Source: Pratylenchus scribneri (Eukaryota > Nematoda > Chromadorea > Rhabditida > Pratylenchidae). Taken from it: a stretch of DNA of 64,000 nt. Under the pieces are notes generated by a model that worked only from the letters and a program-made list of their open reading frames with translations, did not search any database and was not told the origin of the DNA. The stretch is from NCBI GenBank assembly GCA_030063045.1, contig JAQSEB010000234.1, forward strand, positions 142,123 through 206,122. The letters run 5' to 3'. Positions 24,194 to 36,500 of this stretch are shown here, piece by piece; within the stretch, counting starts at the first letter, position 1, and every line of letters starts with the position of its first letter. The position numbers were made by a program, and so were the translations under genes.

Positions 24194-26897
24194 ATGGCCA
24201 TCGATTTATCAATTGTATCGGACGATTTTCTGACATTGATTTTATTGAGAGTGCCAACCAAGGATTTAATTGGAAAATGTACACAGGTTTTGTATTTGTT
24301 TTTCAGAATTTAAAAATTTTATATTCAAAGTAAATCAAACTAATCGAGGTTTTAAAGTAAGAAAATATCAATGAATTGAATTCACATTTAAATTCCATTT
24401 TTAATTTAACAAAGAATAACGAATCCAAATCGGAACCAAAGACCAGTATTTCGGGTAAAAAAATGGATAATAATTGGTAAGAAATATCGAAATTGGGTTT
24501 AAAAAAACCAGAAATAGGTAGCTGAAAAAACTGGAACCGAAAGCCTGTACTTTTGAGAAAATAGTTTTTGTCCTATTTTACAAACAAATATATTTTACAC
24601 AGGTTTCGCCGCAATGGAATCGAATTTTATCGGACAATTTCTTTTGGCGCAAGAAAATGGAATATGACGGATATGTGCTGGGGAATGGCCCAAATTGATT
24701 GGCCTATCGACAAAATCATTCAAATCGATTGCAATGAAACACTGTTTTGGGCGGAATTTCATCAAGAATTGTTGGAATTTGGATGAGCGGAGTTTAACAA
24801 TGGATCAAAGATGGGAATTGGAAAGAATTGTTTGGAAAGAAGAGGATGATGTTGTTGATGGCGATGATGAGTAAGTAAAAAATTACAAAATATCAATAAT
24901 TGGGCTTTTCCAAATTATTTAAATCGATTGTTTATCTCAAAAAATAGCCGATATACTAAAACTGGGCGATGTCGCTTAAAGCTCATTAAGTACGAAATCG
25001 ATATTGTCAATTTCGGTGTCAAATTAAAGAGCTCACTGATGGCTACCGATTGATATACGATTTGTTTGGATTGGTTCAGAAATAGCAGAGTTAAACTATT
25101 AATAAATTTGGAAATTTTTTTTATTTTTTTAAGTACAACTCGGCTAATAATTCCGAATCTAACCAAATAAATTATAGCGGGGACCCATCTTCAAAACCCA
25201 AAAATCTAGAATTCTGGTTTAAAAATCTCGAAAAAAATTTTCAAAAATCGGGCAAAAAATCCGGCATCCAGACTTGGCTTGTTTGATCAATTCGTACTGT
25301 GAAATAAAGAGCACTAAATCCCAAAACCGCGCGCAGTGAAAAATTGTAACCAAAAATTGCCCAAATGGCCACGCAGCGAAAAAATTTGTCATTTTTTTAA
25401 AAATGACAAAAACTGGCAAATTGTGAAAATCTGGTACTGGGAAAAATCTGGCCAGGACATCAAAAATCTGGAAAATTACCGAGAAATCTGGTATTATAAG
25501 ACCCCTGGATATTATATATCTTTCGTTGTCCAGCAGTGAGCTCTTTAATTTGACCCAAAATCATCAATAAAAGTTTCGTCCTTAATGAGCTACAAACGCC
25601 GACGCCCAGTTGAATGGGTCCACAAATAACTATCAAAATTTTTTGAAGGACATTTTCTCGAATTGAAATTCCGCCAAAATTTCTTGATGGTCAACCAGAA
25701 ATCCCGCCAGGATATGACGAACCAATTGCAGCCTGCATTGCCATTCCATATCAAATTTTCACAAAAGAAATTAAAATAAAATTGGCTGATGAAGGATTAA
25801 CGGTTAACTTTTATAATAATAATTAGGGCTGAGATTTATATTTATATAGAATCCCGAAATATAGGTATAAAATATTGACATAAAATAGTAAAATATTGAA
25901 AAAAATGGCCAAATATAGGCAAAATATTATCAAAATATTATGAAAATTTAAAAAAATTCAAAAAAATTTTAAAATTTATTTTCCAAAAATTAAAATTTTT
26001 AGATAGAAAAAAATTTTCCGAAAAATTGTCAAAAAAAATTCTTCAAAAATTTCAATTTTTTTCTAAAAAATCAAAATTCTTCAAAAATTTTCAAAATACT
26101 GATGAAAATGACCAAAAAATGGCAATTTCCTTAAAAACAAGATCTTTCTCTCTTCCATTTCAAAAATTAATTTTAATATTTTCATTTTTAAAATTAAGGA
26201 TGAAATCATGGACAATTTTCGGCCAACGATTGTTGTCAGTGAAATGGTCGCAAATCGTCGGGATTGCACTTCCCTATATCATAGACTTTGTTCCCTGGTA
26301 GTCAACATCGATGCGGATCCATATGAATTTGAGCCTTTTCGAGACAATATTATTCCAAATGGAAATCAACGGGAAAAGCGGGAAGTGCACAGCGATGTGG
26401 AGAATGGCCGCTGGGTTGGCGCATCAATCGCAGTGCAATTCAATGAAACGGAAGGTGCACAACATTTAAGAGACCATTTTTATTGAGAAGGGCAAAAGTG
26501 AAGTGTCCCTCTTTTGGGTGGTCATCAGGAATAGGGTTAGGGTCATTCAGGGTTACGCGAGATGATATCATATCACTGAACACTACTTGATCCTAACTCT
26601 AATTCTGACAAGTGACAACCCATAGGGGCCCCTTCACTTTTTCCTAGTTGACCCAAGAATGGGATACAAACTAGCATTTATATAAATTTAAATAAAAACA
26701 TTAATAATTTTTAATAATTGATTTATTTAGCTGAAAGCTGGCACAGTGTTGAACATATATTCAAGGATTATCCAAAAGGAATGCGTTATTTACTCTTTAA
26801 TTGCGGTGGATTTGGAAATGATGAGAATAAGGAAGACAAATATGGGCTCAAATTGGCCAATTGCTCAGTGAAGGCATTGCTTGAAAAGAATGCGTGA
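24194..26897 (+). CDS. F-box protein with FBA (F-box-associated) domain, one frame break
   Basis: Substrate-recognition subunit type of SCF ubiquitin ligases; FBA domains of the FBXO2/FBXO6 group bind glycoproteins. Exons: 24194-24286, 24603-24870, 25649-25802, 26199-26454, 26731-26897. The F-box spans exons 1-2 (FLTLILLRVPTKDLIGKC, then VSPQWNRILSDNFFWRKK). FBA hallmarks follow: FGRNFIKN, FRPTIVVSEMVANRRDC, a Tyr-rich block, ESWHSVEHIFKDYPKGMRYL and KYGLKLANCS at the end. Exons 3-5 join with matching phases (2, 0, 1). Exon 2 cannot be read in one frame: the F-box frame stops at 24696 and the FBA frame opens only after 24667. One base more in the G run at 24680-24683 would restore it. It is either an assembly error or a recent pseudogene. 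Intron 2 holds a large foldback and intron 4 a family B element. Confidence 0.8.
24965..25615. repeat. Family E long foldback in F-box/FBA intron 2
   Basis: The left arm has GGGCGATGTCGCTTAAAGC and AAATTAAAGAGCTCACTG; the right arm has the inverted CAGTGAGCTCTTTAATTTG and CCGACGCCCAGTT. A second copy with similar arms (AAATTAAAGAGCTCACTGCT and AGCAGTGAGCTATTTGAT) lies at about 39545-39845. It is probably a non-autonomous DNA element. Confidence 0.6.
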
Positions 26898-27594
26898 ATA
26901 AAGAAGATATGAAAATACTTTGAATTAAATTGATGAAGAGAATTATCGTTATTTATTTTTTTAATTTATTTTTTGCTCCAATTTTTAATCTCTCATCATA
27001 AAGAAATGTATTTAATCGGATTTAAGCAAAAATGCAAAGTTTTGATCGAATTATCTGTTATATCATTTTTACAGTGCCTTCAGGCATTTTGCTAAGAATT
27101 TTGGCTTTTTTCCTTTTGAGTGAAAATTTCCATAGAGCGTATTCCTCCGCTCATACCTAGGGAAACTAAATCTACACCGAAAGCCTTCCTAGGCCCATGG
27201 TGACATGGTCAATCTTAATCATATGAGATGAGGGACCAATTCTGTGCCACAAAAACTGAGCTTTGAAGAATCCCGCCTACGTAGTTCAATGGCTTCCAAT
27301 CTAGAGAAATAAATAAATATTGTCGAAACTCGAAATATTTGGGCCAACCAGAAATCTTAAAAACGATTGATTGATTGATAAGTTTAAAGTTTATTAGGAT
27401 TCCAAATTTTTTTCGCTGCTAGGATTTTAGTGTGGACTATAAATATTATATTGATATTAAAAAATAAAATCACAAAAAATTTATCAATTAATTAAAATAA
27501 AATAATACTATTGCGAATATGTTAATAAATTAATACAATAAAATGCATTTAATTTGTATGAAATTGCAAACATTAATTCTAAAATGACTAAATT
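26898..27594. other. Convergent intergenic region
   Basis: This gap separates the 3' ends of the F-box/FBA gene and the diacylglycerol lipase gene. It is AT-rich. No exon, RNA gene or clear repeat was recognised. Confidence 0.5.
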
Positions 27595-30500
27595 TTACTT
27601 TAAATTTAAATGATTAGAATTATGAGATTCATCATATTCTTCTTGTGTTTTTCGTATGCATTTATCACAAATATCCACAATTAGTGATCGTTCATTTTTG
27701 ATGGCATGCTCTCTTTAAAATTTTCTGGATGTTGAATGGCAAATGATCACGAAGCATTGAACTGGTCAACTTAAAATTAAGAATAAATATATTTATTGAT
27801 TTTTCATGGCAATGCGTATAATCGCAATGTTTTTTGGCCATAACTTTTATAGATTGGGTGGAAAATCCAAATTTCCAATAATTCAATTCAAAAAGGAGAA
27901 ATTGTCGAATAATGTTATTTATTGATTGGCTAAATTTTATTGACTGATAATTTTCATTCTCTTATACAAAAAAAATTTTAAATAAATTTAGTTAAAATTT
28001 AATCAAAAAAATAAATTAAAAAAAATTTTAATATTTATTTGGCCTATCAATATTTCATGTAATTCGCCATTTTCTACATTTTAAAATGAATTATAGATGG
28101 TTTGAATTAGACAAAATATCCAAAAGTTATGCCTAATAAACCAATTCAGATTATAAGAGTATTGTTTCAGGTACCTGTATTTCTGATAATGCCTCATTGT
28201 GTATCCATTGCATTCGAACCTCTTCCTTATCTGGCGTTGAACAAGTTAAATGCAGCAAATGGCCAGGTGGTCGAAGCTGTAATCAGTATTTTAATGAAAT
28301 TATATAATAGTTTATTTAAAAATTTATTTATATAATTATAATTCATTGAATTATTTTTCTATGAATATATAATAATAGGGCCAAGCATTAATGTTGGTCT
28401 CAATTTAGTCCAGTACAATTTATTCCAATTTTTGGTATGCCCAATGCCAACATTTTCCATTGAGGATAAGTCACAAATTTGGCAAATGTTGGCATTACCT
28501 ATTACCCAAAATGGCCAAATGTGTACAGAAAATAAGGTCAATAAGTCATATTCATGCTTAGCTAACAAAATTATCTGTTAAGTATCTTTTTTTGGGGACT
28601 GTAGAGTATTTGTACCTGAACTCTTTCCTCGTTTAAAATTTCACTTTGTCCATGGGAAGCATCATTCTGATTGCAAAATCCTTGAATCGACAAACTCTCT
28701 TCTGAAAAAATTTTACTTTATCAAAAAAGTGTTAAATTTTCCCCCACCTCTATGCAATGAAAATGGATAGGAAATAAAAAGTTTGAAAATGCCTTTAATC
28801 AAAATTTCATATTTTGCTTTGTCCGTTGAATTAATTTCTCGTTCAATGTCTGTTTTTAATATTGCAATGGACTGAAAAATGAAAATAATAAATATTAAAG
28901 GAATAAGGATATATTTAGGAATATATATATTTATTATTTTTATTTTAAATGAATTTTGGGCACCAGTTTTTTTTAACAAACAGTGATTTTACCATATTTT
29001 TGATCGTCCCTATATTTTTCCAGTTTTTTTGAGATCTTGACAATTTGGACAACTTTTCTCTTAGGGGATGGTAGGGTCATTTTTGGTCGAAATTTTTTGC
29101 TGTAGGTCTAAACTGCATTTTGTCCCGGTCTAAAATACATTTTTAATACTTATTCTGCATTTTGAATAGGTCTTATGCCTATGGAGCGCTTTTTCAGAGT
29201 GTCTTCTACTTCTGGAGCGCTTTTTCAGATGGTCTTCTACTTCTGGAGGGCCTTTTCAGAGTGTCTTCTACTTCTGGAGGGCCTTTTCAGAGTGTCTTCT
29301 ACTTCTGGAGGGCCTTTTCAGAGTGTCTTCTACTTCTGGAGCGCTTTTTCAGATGGTCTTCTACTTCTGGAGGGCCTTTTCAGAGTGTCTTCTACTTCTG
29401 GAGCGCTTTTTCAGATGGTCTTCTACTTCTGGAGGGCCTTTTCAGAGTGTCTTCTACTTCTGGAGCGCTTTTTCAGATGGTCTTCTACTTCTGGAGGGCC
29501 TTTTCAGAGTGTCTTCTACTTCTGGAGGGCCTTTTCAGAGTGTCTTCTACTTCTGGAGCGCTTTTTCAGAGTGTCTTCTACTTCTGGAGGGCCTTTTCAG
29601 AGTGTCTTCTACTTCTGGAGCGCTTTTTCAGAGGGTCTTATCACTCCCATCCATCTTTACTCTACTTTTCTGCATTTGAATCCTCTCCCAACTCCCATCC
29701 ATCTTTAATCCACTTTTCTTAATTGAATCCTCTCTCTAGCTTACGACTATTTTGATACCCTAAGCAAAATTTTCGGAGTCATTTCGACTCTTTTGATTGT
29801 CAATATTTTTCTTGGATCCTGCCTCACTTTCCTAGAGTTAAGTTCATCAATCATTTTGATAGCAAAAGAAATAGATTAATAACCGTATAAACTAGAGATG
29901 GCATCGATTTTTGAAAATAACTTGACTCTTCGCTATTTTCGATATTTTTGGAGTCGATGTCATCCCTCCTATAAGCTAATTTAAAGGTCTTATTTTTAAT
30001 AGTTGAAAAGAGGTTAGTCGAAATGCACACAAAATTCATCTTGCCCATATTTTTTTTAAAATACCTGACGCGTCAATCGTGGCACAACATCATCGCCCAC
30101 AATTATGCTTAGCGTTGATTTCTCCGTATCTGCTATGCCACTTTCACTTATAACTGGAGGCGGTGCAAATGCAAAGCAACGAATGTCGGAAAATTTTGTC
30201 CTAAAAATAGAAAAAAAAATTTAAAATAAGATTATTGAATATGAATCAAAATTTTCAAAAAATATATTTTTAATGTATTTTGTAGATGGTTAGGTTTATA
30301 TATAGAGTCGAGAAAAAAGAATTATCCAAATGTTGGCATTTAGCTTATATAATTGGCATAAATTATTGAAAAAATTTCTGGTCAACATCCATATCTAGTA
30401 TCCTCAAATTAAGCCCATAGGAAAATACTGTTTGATTTAATTAAGTAAAATTCTCACTTTAAAAGCAATGCCAACAAGGAGCCAATGCCGGCACCCAATG

Positions 30501-33500
30501 AATGTCCACAAATGACCAAATGATAATTCGGATATTGCACTTGTAAATCCTCAAAAACATGATTGGTTTGAAGCGTTTCATAAACATAACGTGCGCCCTT
30601 CAAAATTCCTCGATGAACTCGAACCTCGCCGTGTCCTTAAATTTTCATTTCAAAACAAAAATATGAATAAAATTCATTTTTGTTATTTGCTGGTTGGTTA
30701 TCTTCAGAGCTGTGCTTTTCATAAATCTTGACTCCGGCCTTTCAAAAATTTAGCTCCGACTCCGGACTCCGGGCTTTCCAATTTTTGACTCCGACTCCAA
30801 CTCCGGAGTCGTTCCAAAACGCGACTCCGGAGTTTGACTCCGCAGAAATTTTTTTTTAAGTAATTTCGATTTGGCTCCAGAGGGCATTTTTGTGTAAAAT
30901 TAACATCTATTTCCGAAATTGATATAATTTCGGTACGAAAATTTCAATTTTAGTCAAAATAAACCAAAAAAATTTAATTTAAAAAAATTGAAATAAGAAA
31001 TTTTTTAAAAATTAGGTAAAAAATACAATTTTTTAATAAAAATTCGGAGTCGACCGGAGTCCGGAGTCGCTCAAAATTTTTGACTCCGACTCCCAACTCC
31101 GACCTCTGAAAATTTTGACTCCAGCTCCGACTCCGACTCCAGCTCCGGAGCGGAGTCGGAGTCGGACCCAGCTCTTGTTATCTTTTTTGCAGATTTTATC
31201 CCAAAGTCACCAAATGATTTCCTTAAAATTAGTCACCGGAATTGGTTAATAGTTGTCATAGGGTTACGGCATGATCATCCTTATTCCTTAAGGCAAGACT
31301 CTGAGGATAGGAACAAGGGAATACCTTCCTTCGGGTTGTTAAAATCTGTACCCAGATAAATTACAGTTCTTGAGGGATCAGCCAACCTCTAGCCTACAAA
31401 TTTTTTGGATTTCGTTAAGATGAAAAAATAAATCACTCTTAGATATTGGTTGAGTTGAGTTAGGTTTGTCCTTTTTTGGCCATAACTTTTTTATTTGGGG
31501 GCCAATCTAAATCATCAACATATACCTAATTTTATAGAGCAAAAAAATGGTCAATTAAATAAAATATTATTGTTTGGTGAAATTGATAAATATTATACAA
31601 AATTGTAAATAAAAAGGTCAAAATTTAATTTGAAAATAAAAATTTAATTAAATTTTATGCTTTTCGATTTGAATAATAAATACCTCATTCGTTTATATAT
31701 CGATTCTTTTGATTGGCCAAAATATATAAAATTTATGGCCAACCAAAAAACTAAGCAATCAATCCCAATTTTTTACCGTCCAATTCCTTGTCGGAACGCA
31801 ATATTGGATCAGTGTCCACATCCACGGAATTGAACAAATCTTCATTCAATGATAAATCCGTAATCAAATCCATAAATGATGCAGAGCCTCTGATGGCAAT
31901 TACCTTTGAAAATAGAAAAATAATTTAAGGATACTAATAAAATTTACTCAAAAAATGGCAAAATAATTATAAATATTTCAATGGTTTATCCTAAATTCAT
32001 AAACCCCATATATAGTATATACCCAATTGGATATAGCTGGTTAAGACGCATTGAATGGTATATTATTTGGTAATGGTTTGGTCAAAATTAAAGAGTATTA
32101 AACGGTTTAAACCCATTTTGTTTTTTGGTTTAAAACTAAGTTAGAATTGGTTAAAATAAATTGGGTATAAGTTTTAGGAGTCAATGATAAATTTCTGAAA
32201 AATTAAAATATTTTCGGCAATTTAAATATTTTTTATATTTTGAATATTCCCATAAATTAAATTATTAATTTTTTTGACTTACAATTGCCGACGTTTTATG
32301 GTCAATAATGACGGCAAAAGGCACTTCGAAAAGTCCATTGCGAAATGAAATGAAGAAAATTTTACAGTCTGAATCCAATGTGAGTTTGAGTGCACTTAAA
32401 TTGGAATAATTTTGTTTTTTTTATTATTTTAAAAATGGTTTTGTTATATTTGTGGTTCAATTGGTCCTAATAACATTAAAATATCTTATATTTTTGTTCA
32501 GTCGAATTTCCTAATGCTAAATATGAATTTTGGTCTTCAATTTTGACCAATGCAATTTATGCCAATTTTTGTAAGCCTAATGCCAACATTTACCAATGGG
32601 AATAGGTCATACATTTGGCAAATGTTGGCATTATACTTTATCAAAATGGTCAAATATGCAATGATAAATTTTAAATTAGTTCAAATTCATGTTTCGCTGA
32701 CAAAATTAAAGAAAATTTTCCAGGAATTTGTGACTAATTTAAACCACAAAAATATTCCACAAAAATTAATAAATCACCTGCTGTGACAAGAACAACAATT
32801 ATCCTCCATAATGAGGTAATCCGTTTCTTCGGATCTAAAAATAATTTTATCATCATAATTTTTAACTATAAGAAATTGTTTTTTGCATCAAAATAGTTTT
32901 TTTTTGTATAAAATATAGTTTTTGATTACTAATAAATCAGAAATCGGTTTTAAACCAACCTTATACCATTTTGTAGCTCTCATCAATAAGCTTCGATTGG
33001 TATATAATTTGGTTACGGTTTGATCAAAATAAAATTATATTAAACCGTTTAAACCTTTTTCCATTTTTGGTTTAAAACTAATTTAATTTTGACTAAACCA
33101 TGAAAAATTATATACCATTCGATGCGTCTCGATGAGATCTACAAAATGGTATAAGGTTTGTGGGGTCTAAAACCGGTTTCTGATTTATTAGAAGTCAAAA
33201 ACTACTTTCATGCAAAAATAATATTCTTTAATTATTTTTTTCTAATTAATTTTTTCACCGTGATTTGCAAAAATTTAATTGTCGGCAAAGAAGACACCAA
33301 GAACTGCAACCGCAATTCCCAACTATAATAATAAATAAATGGTATTAAGAAAATTTAATAAAAAAATGTTAGATTACAAATATATTGAGGCCATCCGTAG
33401 ACGGCAACTGACAATTCCAAATATCGATCAGCGCATTCCAAACAATTTGGCATCTGTTTAAATGAGAAATTAAAATATTGAAATTGACATGATTTAATTT

Positions 33501-36500
33501 GGTGAAAATATTAACGGTTCAAAAATTATCCTAGAATCAAGCTTATACCCAATCGATAAAACTCGATAAGGCGCATCATTTGAAAAATGATTTCGCGTGG
33601 ATCTAAACAATTTTAACTTAGTTTTTAGCCAAAAAACCAAAATGGGTTTAAAGGTTTAATACCCTTTAATTTTGACCAAACCATAACCAAATTATATACC
33701 ATTCAATGCTACTTCACCAGTTCTATCCAATTGGGTATATATGGTTTGTATATTGGGATAAAACATTAAACCATTATTATAATTGTTTTGGCATTTTTAG
33801 CATTTTAAATACATTCCGTTAGTATTTCTAAAAACAACTAATTCTATAGCCGTAATTCAGAGAAAATAAATTTCAAATTCCAAAAAATAAGATATTTTTA
33901 GTCCATTCAGTAGAAGTCAATTCTAATAGTAGTTCATCTTAAACCTAGAAAAGCTATAAAAAATAAAAACCCATGGGATTCTATTAGAAAAAATAGGATC
34001 GGTCATTCATAATATTTACCTTCATCCATTGCGGAAATTGTTGTCCATCCTCTTTGGCAACTGGACTGATTGCCGGTGGAATTCGTTTATGTGGAGAATG
34101 GACCAAGAGGAGAAGGCCGGCAATAATATCGGAAAACACATAATCGCTGCCGGCAAAAAATGTGGCCAACAATGCGGCGATGTCATCCACAGCTTCCCGG
34201 ACAACATTGTCTTGTCGCATTTTGCACTGCAATTTTCAAAATAAAGCCAAAATTAAAAAAATGGTGGAAGGAAATTTTTAGTACCAGAATTTTGAGAGGT
34301 ATATCAAAAATCATAAGGAAAAATTTTTAAAAGAATTTTAAAGATGTTAGAGTGCATTTTGCATAAAAAAGTCGCTTAAGAAATTTTATCCAAACTGATT
34401 TTAGGCAATTTATAGATAGTGATTAAATCAAAAAACCAATGAGGAGTATTTTGAAAAATCCGCAAAACCGGTTTAAAAACATAAATGTTTAATTATTAAA
34501 CTAGCAAAAACATGGTTTGTTTGAAAATTTTTAAAAACTTTTTCGGTGAAACGCTCAAAAACAATTTTAGATTATGGCTTAGATTTAGGTTAGAGCTTAA
34601 GTTTCGGTTATATGGAAAGAGAGGGAAAAATAGTTTTAAATTTCTCTCCCTTAGGAACTTATTAGGGTTTTAGCTTTTGAGATGAAACTGAATTTTGCGC
34701 ACAAAATCAAATTTTCAATTGAATATTAGTTTAAAATTAATCTAATTTGTTACAGTTTTATAACCTATTGATTGGGATGATGATATTAGGTAAATGAATA
34801 AGTGAATTTGATTGGAAATTGACAAAAAATTATGGACAAAAATTGATAATGTAGAGAAAAATTGGGTAGTTTTCACATTTTTGGCCAATTTATGCTTTTT
34901 AATCCAATAATTTTAATATCAAAATGTTCTAAAAAAAGAGGGTTTTATTGGCCATTCGGGTAAAAAATAAAAAACAAACCAGAAAAAATTTTCTCTTCCA
35001 ATACAGTCTTTCATCAACCAGCGATCGATCCATTCTCCGTCCTTCCAGCGGGTTGAAAATAAAAATTGCCGCCACAAAAATGGACACAACCAAAATCCAT
35101 TCCAAAATAACCGCAATCCGTATGCCGGTGACAATTTTGCACATTGTGTCGGAATTGTGGAAAACATCTTTGAAAGAGAAAAAAAATTTACATTTTACTT
35201 GTATTTCAGTTCCAGTGGATAGAATTTAATTTAGGAAAAAAAACATTGCAAATGGCCAAAAGATTATAACAGTGATTTGTCATAGACAGTCAAACCCTAT
35301 CCTAATTCATTGGATAGAGCTGTGATCAAGACGCATTGAATGGTATATAATTTGGTTATGGTATGGTTTGGTCAAAAGTAAATGATATTTAACTGTTTAA
35401 ACCCATTTTTGGTTTTTCTAACTTAGAATTGATTAATCCATACACTATCTGCTTAGGGGGGGGGGGAGTACACGGGGTACACCATTTGGGGGAAGATGGA
35501 AGTGGGGCTTATAGGCCTTTTTTTGCTGCGCGACCTTTTTTGTACTAAAATTTTACTTTGGCAAATTTTACATGCGTTCCACCCCCCCCCCCCTCACCAT
35601 CCAGAAATTCTGAGTGGATGAAACCTAAGCCAAAATCAGCCTCTAATTTGGGGGTTTTAGGACATTGAACCGTTTCAATGTTTTTTTCGATATTTTAATA
35701 TTCTCACAATCAACCTAATACTTTTATAAACATTAAGTTTTTATTAATTCAAATTAATAACCAAAAACAATGAGTGTTGCGCAAATTGTCCAAACGGTTT
35801 CGGCAAAATAAAGCGGTAATCTGGCATATATTAGAGTTGAGACATGTTTCCTCCGTTCCACATTCATAATTGAACCTTGGGCGCTGTAAATTAAATAATG
35901 TTTATAAAAAATTTGGAATTAAGGAATTTAAGAGTGCCAAAATTTTATTTGTTAAATTTTAATTCAGAAAATTCACATGGATAATTTAAGAATGCTAAAC
36001 GAAGCGGCCGTCGCTAGCATTACCTATTGGGGTTTTTACATATTTTTCACCCCCTCTATGCATTACCTATTGGGGTTTTTACATATTTTTCACCCCCTCT
36101 ATGCATTACCTATTGGGGTTTTTACATATTTTTCACCCCCTCTATGCATTACCTATTGGGGTTTTTACATATTTTTCACCCCCTCTATGCATTACCTATT
36201 GGGGTTTTTACATATTTTTCACCCCCTCTATGCATTACCTATTGGGGTTTTTACATATTTTTCACCCCCTCTATGCATTACCTATTGGGGTTTTTACATA
36301 TTTCTCACCCCCTCTATGCATTATCTATTAAAAATTTGGACCCGGATAACATGTAAGTGCCGGAAAAAACAATAAATGATTTGGAATTTTTGGCACATAA
36401 ACTCCATAAATTTCCAGCAAAAAATAAACCTTATTAATGCAAGTGTCAGTGAAAGTCCACCGGAGATTATGTTCAAAAATATCATTATAGATATTATGGG

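Noticed and set aside
29162..29722. Overlapping open frames of 118-186 residues
   Set aside because: All three frames are open because of the 31-bp tandem repeat; the peptides are frame rotations of one another.
34029..34244. Plus-strand open frame of 71 residues
   Set aside because: It is the antisense shadow of DAGL exon 6, whose minus-strand frame matches the family block SDIIAGLLLL.
35977..36375. Open frames of 76-132 residues
   Set aside because: They come from the 43-bp tandem repeat in a DAGL intron.
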